A DNA stretch of 64,000 nucleotides from Bog-756 sp963745955. GTDB lineage: Bacteria; Actinomycetota; Acidimicrobiia; Acidimicrobiales; RAAP-2. A program made the position numbers and the translations under genes. This document shows positions 17,951 to 25,914 of the stretch, one piece after another. The notes beneath the pieces were generated by a model. The model was not told where the DNA came from and ran no database searches. It saw only the letters and a list, made by a program, of their open reading frames with translations. Position 1 is the first letter of the stretch. Every line of letters starts with the position of its first letter. Where the stretch lies: NCBI GenBank assembly GCA_963745955.1, contig CAVUZI010000011.1, positions 744,001 through 808,000 of the forward strand, given 5' to 3'.

Positions 17951-18802
17951 GTGGCCTGGATCCTCATCGTCCCGTCGGCGGTGGTCGTCGCCACACTCCT
18001 CACCGCGAGCCTCACCTCCTCGTTCCCACCGACCCCGGGCCGTGCCGACGCGGCGCGGGCCTCGGGTCCACCGACCTTCACCATGGCGACGAAGCACACC
18101 CTCGGCCCGGCCCCGGCCCGGCCCGTGGTGCCGAAGCCGGCGGTCGCTCCGACGACCCGAACCCCGACAGCCACCGTCCCAGTGGCCACCACGGAGGTCA
18201 CGGCCCCTCCACCGACCGCCGCGGCGGCGGCCCCTCCGGCGACCACCCCGGTGACCGAGCCGGCCGCGTCGCCTTCTCCGGCGCCGGCAGCCGCGGCGGC
18301 CGCGCCGACGACCACGTCGGTCGTGACCACCCTGGTGGCCGAGGTGGAGGCGGACGGGATCGATCCGGGGCCGAACTGGAGCTGGAGCATGGGGAACACG
18401 GCCACCCTGTGCGGCGCCATCCCCGACGCCGGCATCGGAACGGGCTGCACGTCCGGCGCGGCCGGGGCTGCCACCACCGTGTTCAGCGGCTCGCCCACGT
18501 TGGCGCTGGTCGCCCACGAGCTCGCCAACGCCGAGACCGAGAACGACGCCGTGCCCAGCTTGGTGGCCGAGGTCACCACCGCAGAGGCCGGGACCTCGTG
18601 GTCCCCGATCGATGCCGTGGCGTCATGTCTGGTCGAGCACTTCATGGGCTTTCAGGATCACGCGGCAGGAGCCTGGCAGTGCCCGGTCGACCTGGCCGCG
18701 ACGGTGGCCGCCGATATCCACGACCCGGCCTCCACCGCCGTCGGGGACGGTTCGAACATGACGGGTGGTCGGCGCCGCAGCGGGCACCGGCCCGGCGGCT
18801 GA
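17951..18802 (+). CDS. Membrane-anchored or secreted protein with Ala/Pro/Thr stalk
   Basis: About 283 residues from GTG 17951; the frame is open further upstream to 17861, so the start is uncertain. The N-terminus is a hydrophobic helix (AWILIVPSAVVVATLLTASL) acting as signal anchor. A low-complexity stalk rich in A, P, T, V follows (about residues 50-140), then a compact domain of about 130 residues (PNWSWSMGNTATLCGAIPDA, ALVAHELANAETENDAV, SCLVEHFMGF, AGAWQCPVDLA) with three Cys. I do not recognise the domain. The gene sits under the triple operator and is convergent with the sortase gene 9 bases away. Probably an extracellular surface protein. Confidence 0.6.
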   Translation: MAWILIVPSAVVVATLLTASLTSSFPPTPGRADAARASGPPTFTMATKHTLGPAPARPVVPKPAVAPTTRTPTATVPVATTEVTAPPPTAAAAAPPATTPVTEPAASPSPAPAAAAAAPTTTSVVTTLVAEVEADGIDPGPNWSWSMGNTATLCGAIPDAGIGTGCTSGAAGAATTVFSGSPTLALVAHELANAETENDAVPSLVAEVTTAEAGTSWSPIDAVASCLVEHFMGFQDHAAGAWQCPVDLAATVAADIHDPASTAVGDGSNMTGGRRRSGHRPGG

Positions 18803-18811
18803 GCAGGTGGC

Positions 18812-19522
18812 TCAGGTCGAGCCGACCGTCGAACGGGCCACGGGCACTCCGCCGACCCCGGCCGACGCGGGGTCCACCGAGACGAGCGACGAGTAGACGA
18901 CGACGTTGGAGAGATAGCTGCCGGTCTGGTGATCGAACGTCCCGCCACAGGTCACCAGCTGCAGGGCACTCGAACCGTGCGACGTGTAGACGCGATCGGC
19001 GGGGAAGTTCGGCTTCGAGTACATGGCCACGGAGTTGACCGCAAACTGGACGATGGCACCATCGGTCAGGGTCACGTCGACCCGATCGCCTGCGGCCAGC
19101 GTTCGCAACTCGAAGAACACGCCCGGGCCGGTGTAGTTGTCGACGTGACCCAGGATGACCGCCGAACCCAGCTGCCCCGGGGTCGGGCCCAGCCGGAACC
19201 ATCCCGGCTGCACGGTGTTGTCGGGCACCTGTACCGATCCGTCGGCATCGAGGCCGAGGGTCGACAACGGCACCGACAGCCCGATGGCCGGAATGTGCAG
19301 CGAGACCGGTACCGAGCGGGCGGTGGACAACGCCTCCATCATGGGCGGGGTCTTCACCGCCGCCCGCTCGGCCGCGGCCGACGGCGCGGGAGCGGGCAGC
19401 GCATGGTCGCTCCCACGGAGCCCCACGGTGAGGGTCCCGGCCCCGACGAGGAGCAGCACGGTCGCTGCCAACCACCACAACTTCGGCCTGGCCCACGCGG
19501 TGATGGACCTGAGTCGGCTCAT
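18812..19522 (-). CDS. Class F sortase (transpeptidase)
   Basis: 236 residues. N-terminal signal anchor (KLWWLAATVLLLVGAGTLTVGL, residues 14-35), a linker, then the sortase beta-barrel: IPAIGLSVPLSTLGLDADGS, catalytic His126 in VILGHVDNY, catalytic Cys192 in LQLVTCGGTF, and YLSNVVVYSS. The catalytic Arg of the family is not obvious where I expect it (QTGSYLSN). It would cleave a sorting signal in exported proteins and attach them to the cell wall. Its ATG overlaps the stop of the ice-binding gene by four bases (ATGA), so the two are translationally coupled and that protein is the likely main substrate. Confidence 0.85.
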   Translation of the reverse strand: MSRLRSITAWARPKLWWLAATVLLLVGAGTLTVGLRGSDHALPAPAPSAAAERAAVKTPPMMEALSTARSVPVSLHIPAIGLSVPLSTLGLDADGSVQVPDNTVQPGWFRLGPTPGQLGSAVILGHVDNYTGPGVFFELRTLAAGDRVDVTLTDGAIVQFAVNSVAMYSKPNFPADRVYTSHGSSALQLVTCGGTFDHQTGSYLSNVVVYSSLVSVDPASAGVGGVPVARSTVGST

Positions 19523-20796
19523 CCACCTCCGCTGGTCCGGACCGGGACGAGAGGGAACCGGCGCCGGCGGACGGCCAGGAATGCCGCCCCGACGGCTCCG
19601 GCCAGGGCCAGGGCACCGAGGGCGATCAGATCGTCGTCACGGCCGTGGGCCGCTCCACCCAGGCCGGTGTGGGGGAAGCCCACCGGCACCACCCCGGTTC
19701 CGCCGGTGCCCGTGGCCCCGGAACCGGTCGTTCCACCGGCACCCGATGCCCCCGAACCGGTCCCTCCACCGCTACCGGCGGATGTGCCCGCGGTACCGGC
19801 GGCGGTGCCTCCCGAACCTCCCGGACCTCCCGAACCACCGGCTGTGGTGGTCGTCGTGCCTCCGGGTGCCGTCGTGGTCGTGGCCCCGGGCGCCGTCGTG
19901 GTGGTGGTCGTGGTGGCCCCGGGTGCCGTCGTGGTCGTGGTCGTGGGCCCCGTCGTGACCGCCAGGCAGGTCGGGGGGAGGGTGATGGTGTTGGCGTCAA
20001 GGGTCACGGCCGCGTTCTGGGCCAGGACCCGGCCCTGCACGGTCGCCCCCGAGTTGAGCGTGGCCGAGGTCAGCGCCATGAGGGTCCCGACGAATGTGCT
20101 GCTCGAACCCAGCGTGGCCGAACTCCCGACCGTCCAGAACACGTTGCAGGCCTGAGCCCCGCCCTCGAGACGCACGACGCTCCCCGATGCGGTGACCAGG
20201 CTGGAAGAGGCCTGGAAGATGAACACCCCGTTGCCGTCGAGGACCAGTGGGCTGGCCGCGGTGATGTTGGCCGTGGCCGCGGCACCGAAGGCATAGACCC
20301 CCGGCGTCAGCGTCTTGCCGCCGAGCTGGTTGTCGCCCGTGGTGTAGGTGGTGGTCGCCGGTTGCCCGTTCGCGGACGTGAACGCGTTGGTCAGGTCGTT
20401 CTGCGCCGTCGTCAGGAGTCCCGGGTCGTCGACATATCCCGCGGGACCGGCGGCGTTGGTGGAGTAGATGGTCCCCGTCACCTGCAGCTGGGTCAGTCCC
20501 GAGTAGTCGCTGCCCGCGGCCGGGCTCAGGCCGACGTCGCCGGTGATGGATGAGGTGGGCACGTCGGTGACCTCGGACGCGCCCAACACGGCGAAGGGCG
20601 CGGCCGTGTTCAGGTCGACGGTGCTGGCGGCCGACGCCACCGGCACGAAGGCCGTCCCCATCAGCATGAGCGAGGTGCCGGCGATTCCGAGGACCGAGGC
20701 CACCGCCCACCGCCCCCTGCCTGAGCCGTGTCGGCCGACCGGCCGCTCGGTATTGTTGTCATGACGCGACGGGCGCGGTCGATGCACGGAAGACAA
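19519..20796 (-). CDS. Ice-binding-family (DUF3494) surface protein with sorting signal
   Basis: 425 residues. Sec signal peptide (WAVASVLGIAGTSLMLMGT...VASA, to about residue 57), then a DUF3494 ice-binding-like beta-helix of about 200 residues (DLNTAAPFAVLGASEVTDV, SSITGDVGLSPAAG, TLTPGVYAFG, FIFQASSSLVT, GTLMALTSATLNSGATVQGR). A Thr/Gly/Ala-rich stalk of about 100 residues follows, then the sorting signal VGFPHTGLGG, a membrane helix (LIALGALALAGAVGAAFLAV) and an RRRR stop. FPHTG is an LPxTG-like pentapeptide. The co-encoded sortase should anchor it. DUF3494 proteins bind ice or act as adhesins. Exact start uncertain (TTG 20796 or GTG 20787). Confidence 0.85.
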   Translation of the reverse strand: MSSVHRPRPSRHDNNTERPVGRHGSGRGRWAVASVLGIAGTSLMLMGTAFVPVASAASTVDLNTAAPFAVLGASEVTDVPTSSITGDVGLSPAAGSDYSGLTQLQVTGTIYSTNAAGPAGYVDDPGLLTTAQNDLTNAFTSANGQPATTTYTTGDNQLGGKTLTPGVYAFGAAATANITAASPLVLDGNGVFIFQASSSLVTASGSVVRLEGGAQACNVFWTVGSSATLGSSSTFVGTLMALTSATLNSGATVQGRVLAQNAAVTLDANTITLPPTCLAVTTGPTTTTTTAPGATTTTTTTAPGATTTTAPGGTTTTTAGGSGGPGGSGGTAAGTAGTSAGSGGGTGSGASGAGGTTGSGATGTGGTGVVPVGFPHTGLGGAAHGRDDDLIALGALALAGAVGAAFLAVRRRRFPLVPVRTSGGG

Positions 20797-20940
20797 TCGG
20801 GGAGAACCGCATTTCGGGATTCCTTACTGCACACCCGAAATAGATAACCGTTGGTCACGGACGTCCGAGGGTACGCTCTCCACACTACTCTGGTACTTCA
20901 TAACTAGCAATATTTTTCGTCTATCTGTTACCGTTTGCCG
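20797..20940. promoter_or_regulatory. AT-rich divergent promoter region with hairpin
   Basis: 144 bp, clearly more AT-rich than its surroundings, between the ice-binding gene (minus) and the winged-helix regulator (plus). An inverted repeat ATTTCGGG...CCCGAAAT (20811-20842) lies in the leader of the ice-binding gene. The tract ACTAGCAATATTTTTCG (20904-20920) is the probable core promoter area for both directions. The regulator's ATG follows with almost no ribosome binding site, so a leaderless transcript is plausible. Confidence 0.5.
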
Positions 20941-21252
20941 ATGGTCGAGTGGAACTTCCTCACCAACCACGGGCGGGCCCTCCTGTGCATCGCCCACGAT
21001 CCGGAGGTGCGCCTGCGCGATATCGCCGACGCCCTCGGGATCACCGAGCGCAGTGCCTACAGCATCGTCAACGATCTGGCCGAAGCCGGCTATGTGGTGA
21101 AGGAACGAGACGGCCGCCGGAACCGCTATCACATCCAGCACCACCTGCCGGTCCCGGACACCCCCAATCGGGACCAGGCCATCGGTGAGGTCCTCCGCGT
21201 CCTCACCCGCAAGCCGGTCAGCGAGGGCACGTCGCGGCGCGCCGACCGCTGA
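20941..21252 (+). CDS. Winged-helix transcriptional regulator
   Basis: 103 residues. LTNHGRALLCIAHDPEVRLRDIADALGITERSAYSIVNDLAEAGYVVKERD is a complete winged HTH (residues about 5-60): helix 2 RLRDIADALG, recognition helix TERSAYSIVNDLAEAG, wing VVKERDGRRNRYHI. No ligand-binding domain. Because it is divergent from the ice-binding/sortase pair across one short AT-rich region, it is the natural candidate regulator of that pair; this is inference. Confidence 0.8.
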   Translation: MVEWNFLTNHGRALLCIAHDPEVRLRDIADALGITERSAYSIVNDLAEAGYVVKERDGRRNRYHIQHHLPVPDTPNRDQAIGEVLRVLTRKPVSEGTSRRADR

Positions 21253-21298
21253 GGCTTCGGTCGAGGAACCCGTTGCCGCCCGCGGTCGGGTCGCGGCC

Positions 21299-22609
21299 TC
21301 AGCCGGTGCGGACGGGTCGCTGAACGACGCAGTCGGACAACGCTTCCGCCAGCAGCTCCGACTCGTCGGCCTCGAGGGTGGAGATGGAGATCCGGATGCC
21401 CGCCGGCGACGCGATCCGGAAACGGTCGCCGGGGCTGACGGCCCACCCCCTCTGGAGGAGACCGGAGACCACCGCCTGCTCGTCAGCCACCGGAACCCAG
21501 GTCGTGAGGCCCGAGGTACCGGTCGAGTGCAGCCCGCACCCGGCCAGCGCGTCGGTCAGCGCGGCTCGACGATCGGCGTAGACGGATGCCGCGTGGGCCA
21601 GGAGCACGCCCACCTCCGGCGATCCCCAGAGCTCGGCGGCCGTGTCCTGCAGCAGGTAGCTGACCCAGCCGGCACCGAGCGCCTGGCGCCCCGTCACCCG
21701 GCTCACGGTCGTCGGGTCACCGGCCAGGACGGCCAGCCGGAGGTCGGGGCTGAGCCACTTGGACACCGAGCGGATCGTGGCCCAACGCTCCCTGGCCCGG
21801 CACACCGTGCGGGCGGGCGCGCCCGCGGCCGGGCCCGCGTGGTCGTCCTCGACCACCAGGAGGTCCGGGTGCCGGGACAGGACGGCCTCCAGTTCGGCGA
21901 CCCGAGATCCGTCCCAGGCCGTGCCGGTCGGATTCTGGGCTCGGGGCGTCAGGAGTACGCCGTCCGCGCCCCGGGCGAGGGCGGTGTCAAGCCGGTCGGG
22001 GCGGATCCCGTGCTCGTCCATCGCGACCGGGACCACTTCCATGCCCAGGGCGACCAGCAGGTCGAGCGCGGCCGTGTACCCGGGATCCTCGACGACCACC
22101 CGGTCGCCCGGATGCAGCCACGCCCCGAGCACCCGTTCGACCCCGTCGAGGGCTCCACCCACGACGGCCAGGGCGCTCCCGTCGATCCCGTCTGCTTCCA
22201 GATTCCTGCCCGCGACTTCGGCCAACCGGGGAGAAACCGGGGGAGCCCCGTAGCCCCGGGAGGTGGACGCCGACCAGGTCAGCGGAGGGAGCAGGTCAGG
22301 GTCGGGTCCGCCGGTACGGAGATCCCGGACCCCGGGGGGAACGGCCATGGGCAGACGCGACGAGACCGGCGGTTGCCGCCGGACGTGGGTGCCCCGCCGC
22401 CCCGATCCGACCAGGACCCCACGCCGCTGCAGCTCGCGGTAGGCGTTGGCCACCGTCGAAGGGCTGACCCCGAGGTCGGTGGCCAGGTTCCTCACGGTGG
22501 GAAGCCCGTCCCCGGGCGCCAGGTCGCCCTGCCGGATCGAGTCCTCGACGCTCCGGGCGATGGCCCTGGCGGTGTCGCCGGTGAGGCGATATTGTACTGC
22601 ATGATTCAT
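21299..22609 (-). CDS. MocR-family regulator (GntR HTH plus aminotransferase-like domain)
   Basis: 436 residues from ATG 22609. N-terminal GntR winged HTH (residues about 15-75: LAPGDGLPTVRNLATDLGVSPSTVANAYRELQRRGVL), then a fold-type I PLP domain with GDRVVVEDPGYTAALDLL, PRAQNPTGTAWDGSR, VVEDDHAGPA and the PLP-lysine segment SVSKWLSPDLRLAVLAGD. MocR proteins use a PLP or amino-acid ligand and usually regulate a divergent neighbour. Here that is a pyridoxamine-oxidase-like gene, as in PdxR-type systems. The frame is open upstream of 22609, but the HTH spacing and the extended -10 element directly before this ATG favour it. Confidence 0.85.
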   Translation of the reverse strand: MNHAVQYRLTGDTARAIARSVEDSIRQGDLAPGDGLPTVRNLATDLGVSPSTVANAYRELQRRGVLVGSGRRGTHVRRQPPVSSRLPMAVPPGVRDLRTGGPDPDLLPPLTWSASTSRGYGAPPVSPRLAEVAGRNLEADGIDGSALAVVGGALDGVERVLGAWLHPGDRVVVEDPGYTAALDLLVALGMEVVPVAMDEHGIRPDRLDTALARGADGVLLTPRAQNPTGTAWDGSRVAELEAVLSRHPDLLVVEDDHAGPAAGAPARTVCRARERWATIRSVSKWLSPDLRLAVLAGDPTTVSRVTGRQALGAGWVSYLLQDTAAELWGSPEVGVLLAHAASVYADRRAALTDALAGCGLHSTGTSGLTTWVPVADEQAVVSGLLQRGWAVSPGDRFRIASPAGIRISISTLEADESELLAEALSDCVVQRPVRTG

Positions 22610-22630
22610 AGTTTGTACTATAACAAAACT
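22610..22630 (-). promoter_or_regulatory. Extended -10 promoter and imperfect palindrome of the MocR gene
   Basis: Reading the minus strand, TGTTATAGT (an extended TGn TATAGT -10) lies seven bases before the MocR ATG, so transcription should begin at or next to the start codon (leaderless mRNA). The same 21 bp form an imperfect palindrome with arms AGTTT...AAACT, a likely autoregulatory operator. AGTACAA recurs at the start of the coding region. Confidence 0.55.
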
Positions 22631-22760
22631 CGGCAAGGGCCCGCCGGCGGGGGCGGCGTCGAAGACGGCGGCGGGCCGACCCATCGCTGAGGCCCGGGCG
22701 GAAGCAGTCGCCGGGCAGGGGACACCGCCCGGCGCAGAGGGCGTCCCGCCCACGGCCAGG

Positions 22761-23426
22761 GTGAAGGTCCGGCGGCTCGCCGAGCGCGGCCGCTACGACC
22801 GGGCCACGATCGACGCCATCCTCGACGAGGGCTTCGTGTGCCATGTGGGCGTGGTGGTCGAGACGGGCCCCGTCGTCATCCCCACCGCCTACGCCCGCAT
22901 CGACGACCGGCTCTACCTCCACGGGGCGCCGGCCAACGCCACCCTCGGCCAGGCCTCGTCGGGTATGCCGGTCTGCGTGACGGTGACCCTCGTCGACGGG
23001 CTCGTCCTCGCCCGCTCGGCGTTCCATCACTCGATCAACTACCGGTCGGTGGTGGTCTACGGAACCGGCACCGAGGTGACCGACGTCGAGGAGAAGCGGG
23101 CGGCGCTGGCCGCCGTGGTCGAGCACATCGTGCCCGGCCGGGGCGCCGACGCACGTCCTCCCACCACCGCCGAGCTCCGTGCCACCCGGGTGGTCCGGGT
23201 CCCCCTGGACGAGGCGTCGGCCAAGATTCGGGCCGGTGGGCCGAAGGACGATGCCGAGGACTTCGACCTGCCGGTGTGGGCCGGCCAGGTACCGCTTCGG
23301 ATGGTGCCGTCCGCGCCCGTCGCCGACGGGGACCCGGCGACGTCGCCCCCGACCCCTCGATACCTGACCGACTATGCCCGACCATCCGGCCGCGGCTCGG
23401 ATGGCCGCGGTGTTCCGGCAGGCTGA
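22761..23426 (+). CDS. Pyridoxamine 5'-phosphate oxidase-like flavin-binding protein
   Basis: 221 residues of the split-barrel Pyridox_ox_2 type: RGRYDRATIDAILDEGFVCHVG, VVIPTAYARIDDRLYLHGAP, VCVTVTLVDGLVLARSAFHH, SVVVYGTGTEV. The family binds FMN or F420 and is often annotated as a PNPOx-related or nitroimidazole-resistance-like protein. Divergent from the MocR regulator with 151 bp between them, a classic MocR arrangement. The frame is open upstream, so the GTG start at 22761 is provisional. The C-terminal 30 residues are Pro/Gly-rich and probably disordered. Confidence 0.8.
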   Translation: MKVRRLAERGRYDRATIDAILDEGFVCHVGVVVETGPVVIPTAYARIDDRLYLHGAPANATLGQASSGMPVCVTVTLVDGLVLARSAFHHSINYRSVVVYGTGTEVTDVEEKRAALAAVVEHIVPGRGADARPPTTAELRATRVVRVPLDEASAKIRAGGPKDDAEDFDLPVWAGQVPLRMVPSAPVADGDPATSPPTPRYLTDYARPSGRGSDGRGVPAG

Positions 23427-23448
23427 CCGGGCTCCGTAGACTTTGTCG

Positions 23449-24213
23449 ATGACACTGGCGCTGACCGTGGTCGACTCCTTCACCGACCGGCCGTTCACCG
23501 GCAACCCGGCGGCGGTGGCCATCGTGGACGCGTTCCCTCCCGAGGCCCGCATGCAGCAGGTGGCCGCAGAGATGAACCTGGCCGAGACGGCCTTCGTGGC
23601 CCCGAGGCCGGACGGCCATCACGACCTGCGGTGGTTCACGCCCTCGGTCGAGGTCGACCTGTGCGGTCACGCAACGCTGGCCGCGGCGCACGTGCTCGGC
23701 GCCCCGGCGAGCTTCCACACCAGGAGCGGCGTCCTCACCTGCGCCCGGGGCGCCTCGGGACAGATCGAGATGGACTTCCCGGCCACCCCGTCGTCCGAAG
23801 CCGAGCCCCCACCCGACCTCTCCATCGGGGGAGTCAAGTGGTTCGGCCGGGGCCGCTTCGATGTCCTCATCGAGCTGGCCGACGCCGAGCGGATCCGGAG
23901 CTTCGAGCCCGACCTGGCGGAACTGGCCGCCCTCGGAGGGCGGGCGGTCGTCATCACCGCGCCGGGTGACGTGCCCGGGATCGACTGCGAGAGCCGGGTC
24001 TTCGGTCCCAACGTCGGCATCCCCGAGGATCCCGCCACCGGCTCGGCCCACTGCACACTGGCCGTCCACTGGGGCGAGCGACTGGGCAAGACCGAGCTCG
24101 TCGGCCACCAGGCCTCCCCCCGGGGCGGGACCGTCCACATGCGTCGCCAGGGCGACCGGGTGGTCCTCGGAGGAAACGCCGTGACGGTGTCCACCGTCGA
24201 GATGGTGGCCTGA
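23449..24213 (+). CDS. PhzF-family isomerase/epimerase-like protein
   Basis: 254 residues from ATG 23449. Family motifs: VDSFTDRPFTGNPAAVAIV at the N-terminus, MNLAETAFV with the conserved catalytic-type Glu, RWFTPSVEVDLCGHATLAAAHVL, and EDPATGSAHCTLAVHWGERLGK in the second half. PhzF proteins carry out proton-shuttling isomerisation without a cofactor; the metabolic substrate is unknown. It follows the PNPOx-like gene on the same strand (22 bases). Confidence 0.9.
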   Translation: MTLALTVVDSFTDRPFTGNPAAVAIVDAFPPEARMQQVAAEMNLAETAFVAPRPDGHHDLRWFTPSVEVDLCGHATLAAAHVLGAPASFHTRSGVLTCARGASGQIEMDFPATPSSEAEPPPDLSIGGVKWFGRGRFDVLIELADAERIRSFEPDLAELAALGGRAVVITAPGDVPGIDCESRVFGPNVGIPEDPATGSAHCTLAVHWGERLGKTELVGHQASPRGGTVHMRRQGDRVVLGGNAVTVSTVEMVA

Positions 24214-24292
24214 CTCCCGCCGGTTCCGGCGCCGAACGGATCCGGTCGAAGAGACCGTAGGATCCGTCGGAAACCCAAGAGGAGGAACCGCC

Positions 24293-25258
24293 ATGGACAT
24301 GGAGTATCGACGCCTGGGCCGATCGGGCCTGAAGGTCAGTGTGCTGTCCTTCGGATCGTGGGTCACGTTCGGGCCCCAGCTGTCCGGCAACCTGGCCGAG
24401 GATTGCCTGGCCGCGGCTTACGACGCCGGCGTCAACTTCTTCGACAACGCGGAGGCCTACTCGGCCGGCGAATCCGAGCGGATCATGGGTGAGGCGATCG
24501 CCAGTCTCGGATGGCCCCGCCACAGCTACGTGCTGTCCACCAAGCTGTTCTGGGGGCTCCACCAGAGCGTCAACATGCGCAACACCCTCAACCGCAAATA
24601 CCTCATGCAGGCCATCGACGGCTCATTGCAACGTCTCGGACTCGACTTCGTCGATCTCGTCTACTGCCACCGCCCCGATCCGGAGACACCGATCGAGGAG
24701 ACCGTGTGGGCCCTGTCGGACATCATCTCGAGCGGCAAGGCCCTGTACTGGGGCACCTCGGAGTGGTCGGCCGAAGCGCTGCGCGAGGCGTGGGACATCG
24801 CCGACCGGCACAACCTGCACAAGCCGGTGGTCGAGCAACCCCAGTACAACCTGTTCTGGCGCGACCGGGTGGAGAAGGAGTACGCCCCCCTCTACGACGG
24901 CATCGGGCTCGGGCTGACGACGTGGAGCCCGCTGAGCTCGGGTCTCCTGTCCGGCAAGTACCTCGACGGGGTGCCCGAGGGGTCCCGCGCCACCCTCCCC
25001 GGCTACGAGTGGCTGGCCAGGATGCTCACCGATCCCGAGCGCAACGAGAAGGTGCGGACCCTCCAGCAGTTGGCCAAGGAGCTCGACTGCTCGCTGGCCC
25101 AGCTGGCCATCGCCTGGTGCGCAAAGAACCCGCACGTCTCGTCGGTGATCACCGGCGCCAGCCGGGTCGAACAGGTCCACGAGAACCTCGCCGCGCTGGA
25201 TGTCCTGCCCAAGCTCACAGACGACGTACTGGCCCGCATCGACGAAGCCACCGCCTGA
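24293..25258 (+). CDS. Aldo/keto reductase (K-channel beta-subunit-like)
   Basis: 321 residues; RBS GAGGAGG before ATG 24293. NADPH-dependent TIM barrel. The tetrad includes Asp-Asn at FFDNAEAYSAGESE (Asp and Tyr), Lys in VLSTKLFWG, and CHRPDPETPIEE (His). The end SSVITGASRVEQVHENL forms the nucleotide-binding loop. Closest in layout to the YghZ/Kv-beta group (AKR6/14), which reduces methylglyoxal-type aldehydes; substrate not determined. Confidence 0.9.
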   Translation: MDMEYRRLGRSGLKVSVLSFGSWVTFGPQLSGNLAEDCLAAAYDAGVNFFDNAEAYSAGESERIMGEAIASLGWPRHSYVLSTKLFWGLHQSVNMRNTLNRKYLMQAIDGSLQRLGLDFVDLVYCHRPDPETPIEETVWALSDIISSGKALYWGTSEWSAEALREAWDIADRHNLHKPVVEQPQYNLFWRDRVEKEYAPLYDGIGLGLTTWSPLSSGLLSGKYLDGVPEGSRATLPGYEWLARMLTDPERNEKVRTLQQLAKELDCSLAQLAIAWCAKNPHVSSVITGASRVEQVHENLAALDVLPKLTDDVLARIDEATA

Positions 25259-25280
25259 GCCGGCCGGCGCCCCGGCCCGC

Positions 25281-25835
25281 CTACTCTCCGGATTCCGTGG
25301 AGGCCCCCCGGCGGCGTCGGGAGGCCCGGTCCATGGCCGGCCCGGGGGGGCCTGGACCCGAACCGGCCTCACGGGCCAGCTCCAGGGTGCGGCGGTTGAC
25401 CTGACGGGCCACGTAGATCGAGAAGACCGCGGCCGGGATCTCGACGAAGACGGCCAGGAGGAAGGCCTCGAAGAACTGGCCGCGGCCGCCGGAGGTGGTC
25501 ATGTCGAACCAGGCGTCGACGATCAGCAGCGTGGCCGTGGCCGTGGCCGTGGCCGAGATCTGCACCCGCTGATCCACCCGGAAGGCCATGTAGGCGGTCC
25601 GGGTGATGGCGAACACCAACAAGAGGTCGAACCCGACCCAGGCGGCCCGGTAGTGGAGGTCGAACTGCCGGCGTGGAAGGGTCACGGCCAGGAAGCCGAT
25701 CCACGGCAGCAGGACGACGCCCGCCGCGGCGTAGAGCCAGGCCAGACGACGGGCACGACGTCGGCCCTCGGGAGGAATCCCCTGCAGCGGGTTCGGCGCC
25801 GGAGCATCTCGGGCACTGTCGTCGCTCCGGTTCAA
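25281..25835 (-). CDS. Four-helix integral membrane protein
   Basis: About 184 residues from a probable TTG at 25835; no better start is visible before the first helix. Four membrane segments: LAWLYAAAGVVLLPWIGFLAV, AAWVGFDLLLVFAITRTAYMA, ATATATLLIVDAWFDM and FFEAFLLAVFVEIPAAVFSIYVA, with a charged tail. Such small proteins are widespread in actinobacteria with no known function. It lies directly downstream of ppk, with its start 60 bases past the ppk stop, so it is probably co-transcribed. The helix-3 region holds a GTGGCC-type hexamer run (ATATAT in protein). Confidence 0.7.
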   Translation of the reverse strand: MNRSDDSARDAPAPNPLQGIPPEGRRRARRLAWLYAAAGVVLLPWIGFLAVTLPRRQFDLHYRAAWVGFDLLLVFAITRTAYMAFRVDQRVQISATATATATLLIVDAWFDMTTSGGRGQFFEAFLLAVFVEIPAAVFSIYVARQVNRRTLELAREAGSGPGPPGPAMDRASRRRRGASTESGE

Positions 25836-25866
25836 GCTTATTGGTCCGGCCCTACCCCGACCCTCT

Positions 25867-25914
25867 GTGATCAGGGCGTCGTGCGGGAACGTGATCAGGG
25901 CGTCGTGCGGGAAC
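25867..25914. repeat. Perfect 24-bp tandem duplication across the ppk stop codon
   Basis: Two identical 24-base units (25867-25890, 25891-25914; each beginning GTGATCAGGGCG on the plus strand). The ppk stop (TGA, 25897-25895) is in the second unit and is repeated in frame in the first. Confidence 0.95.
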
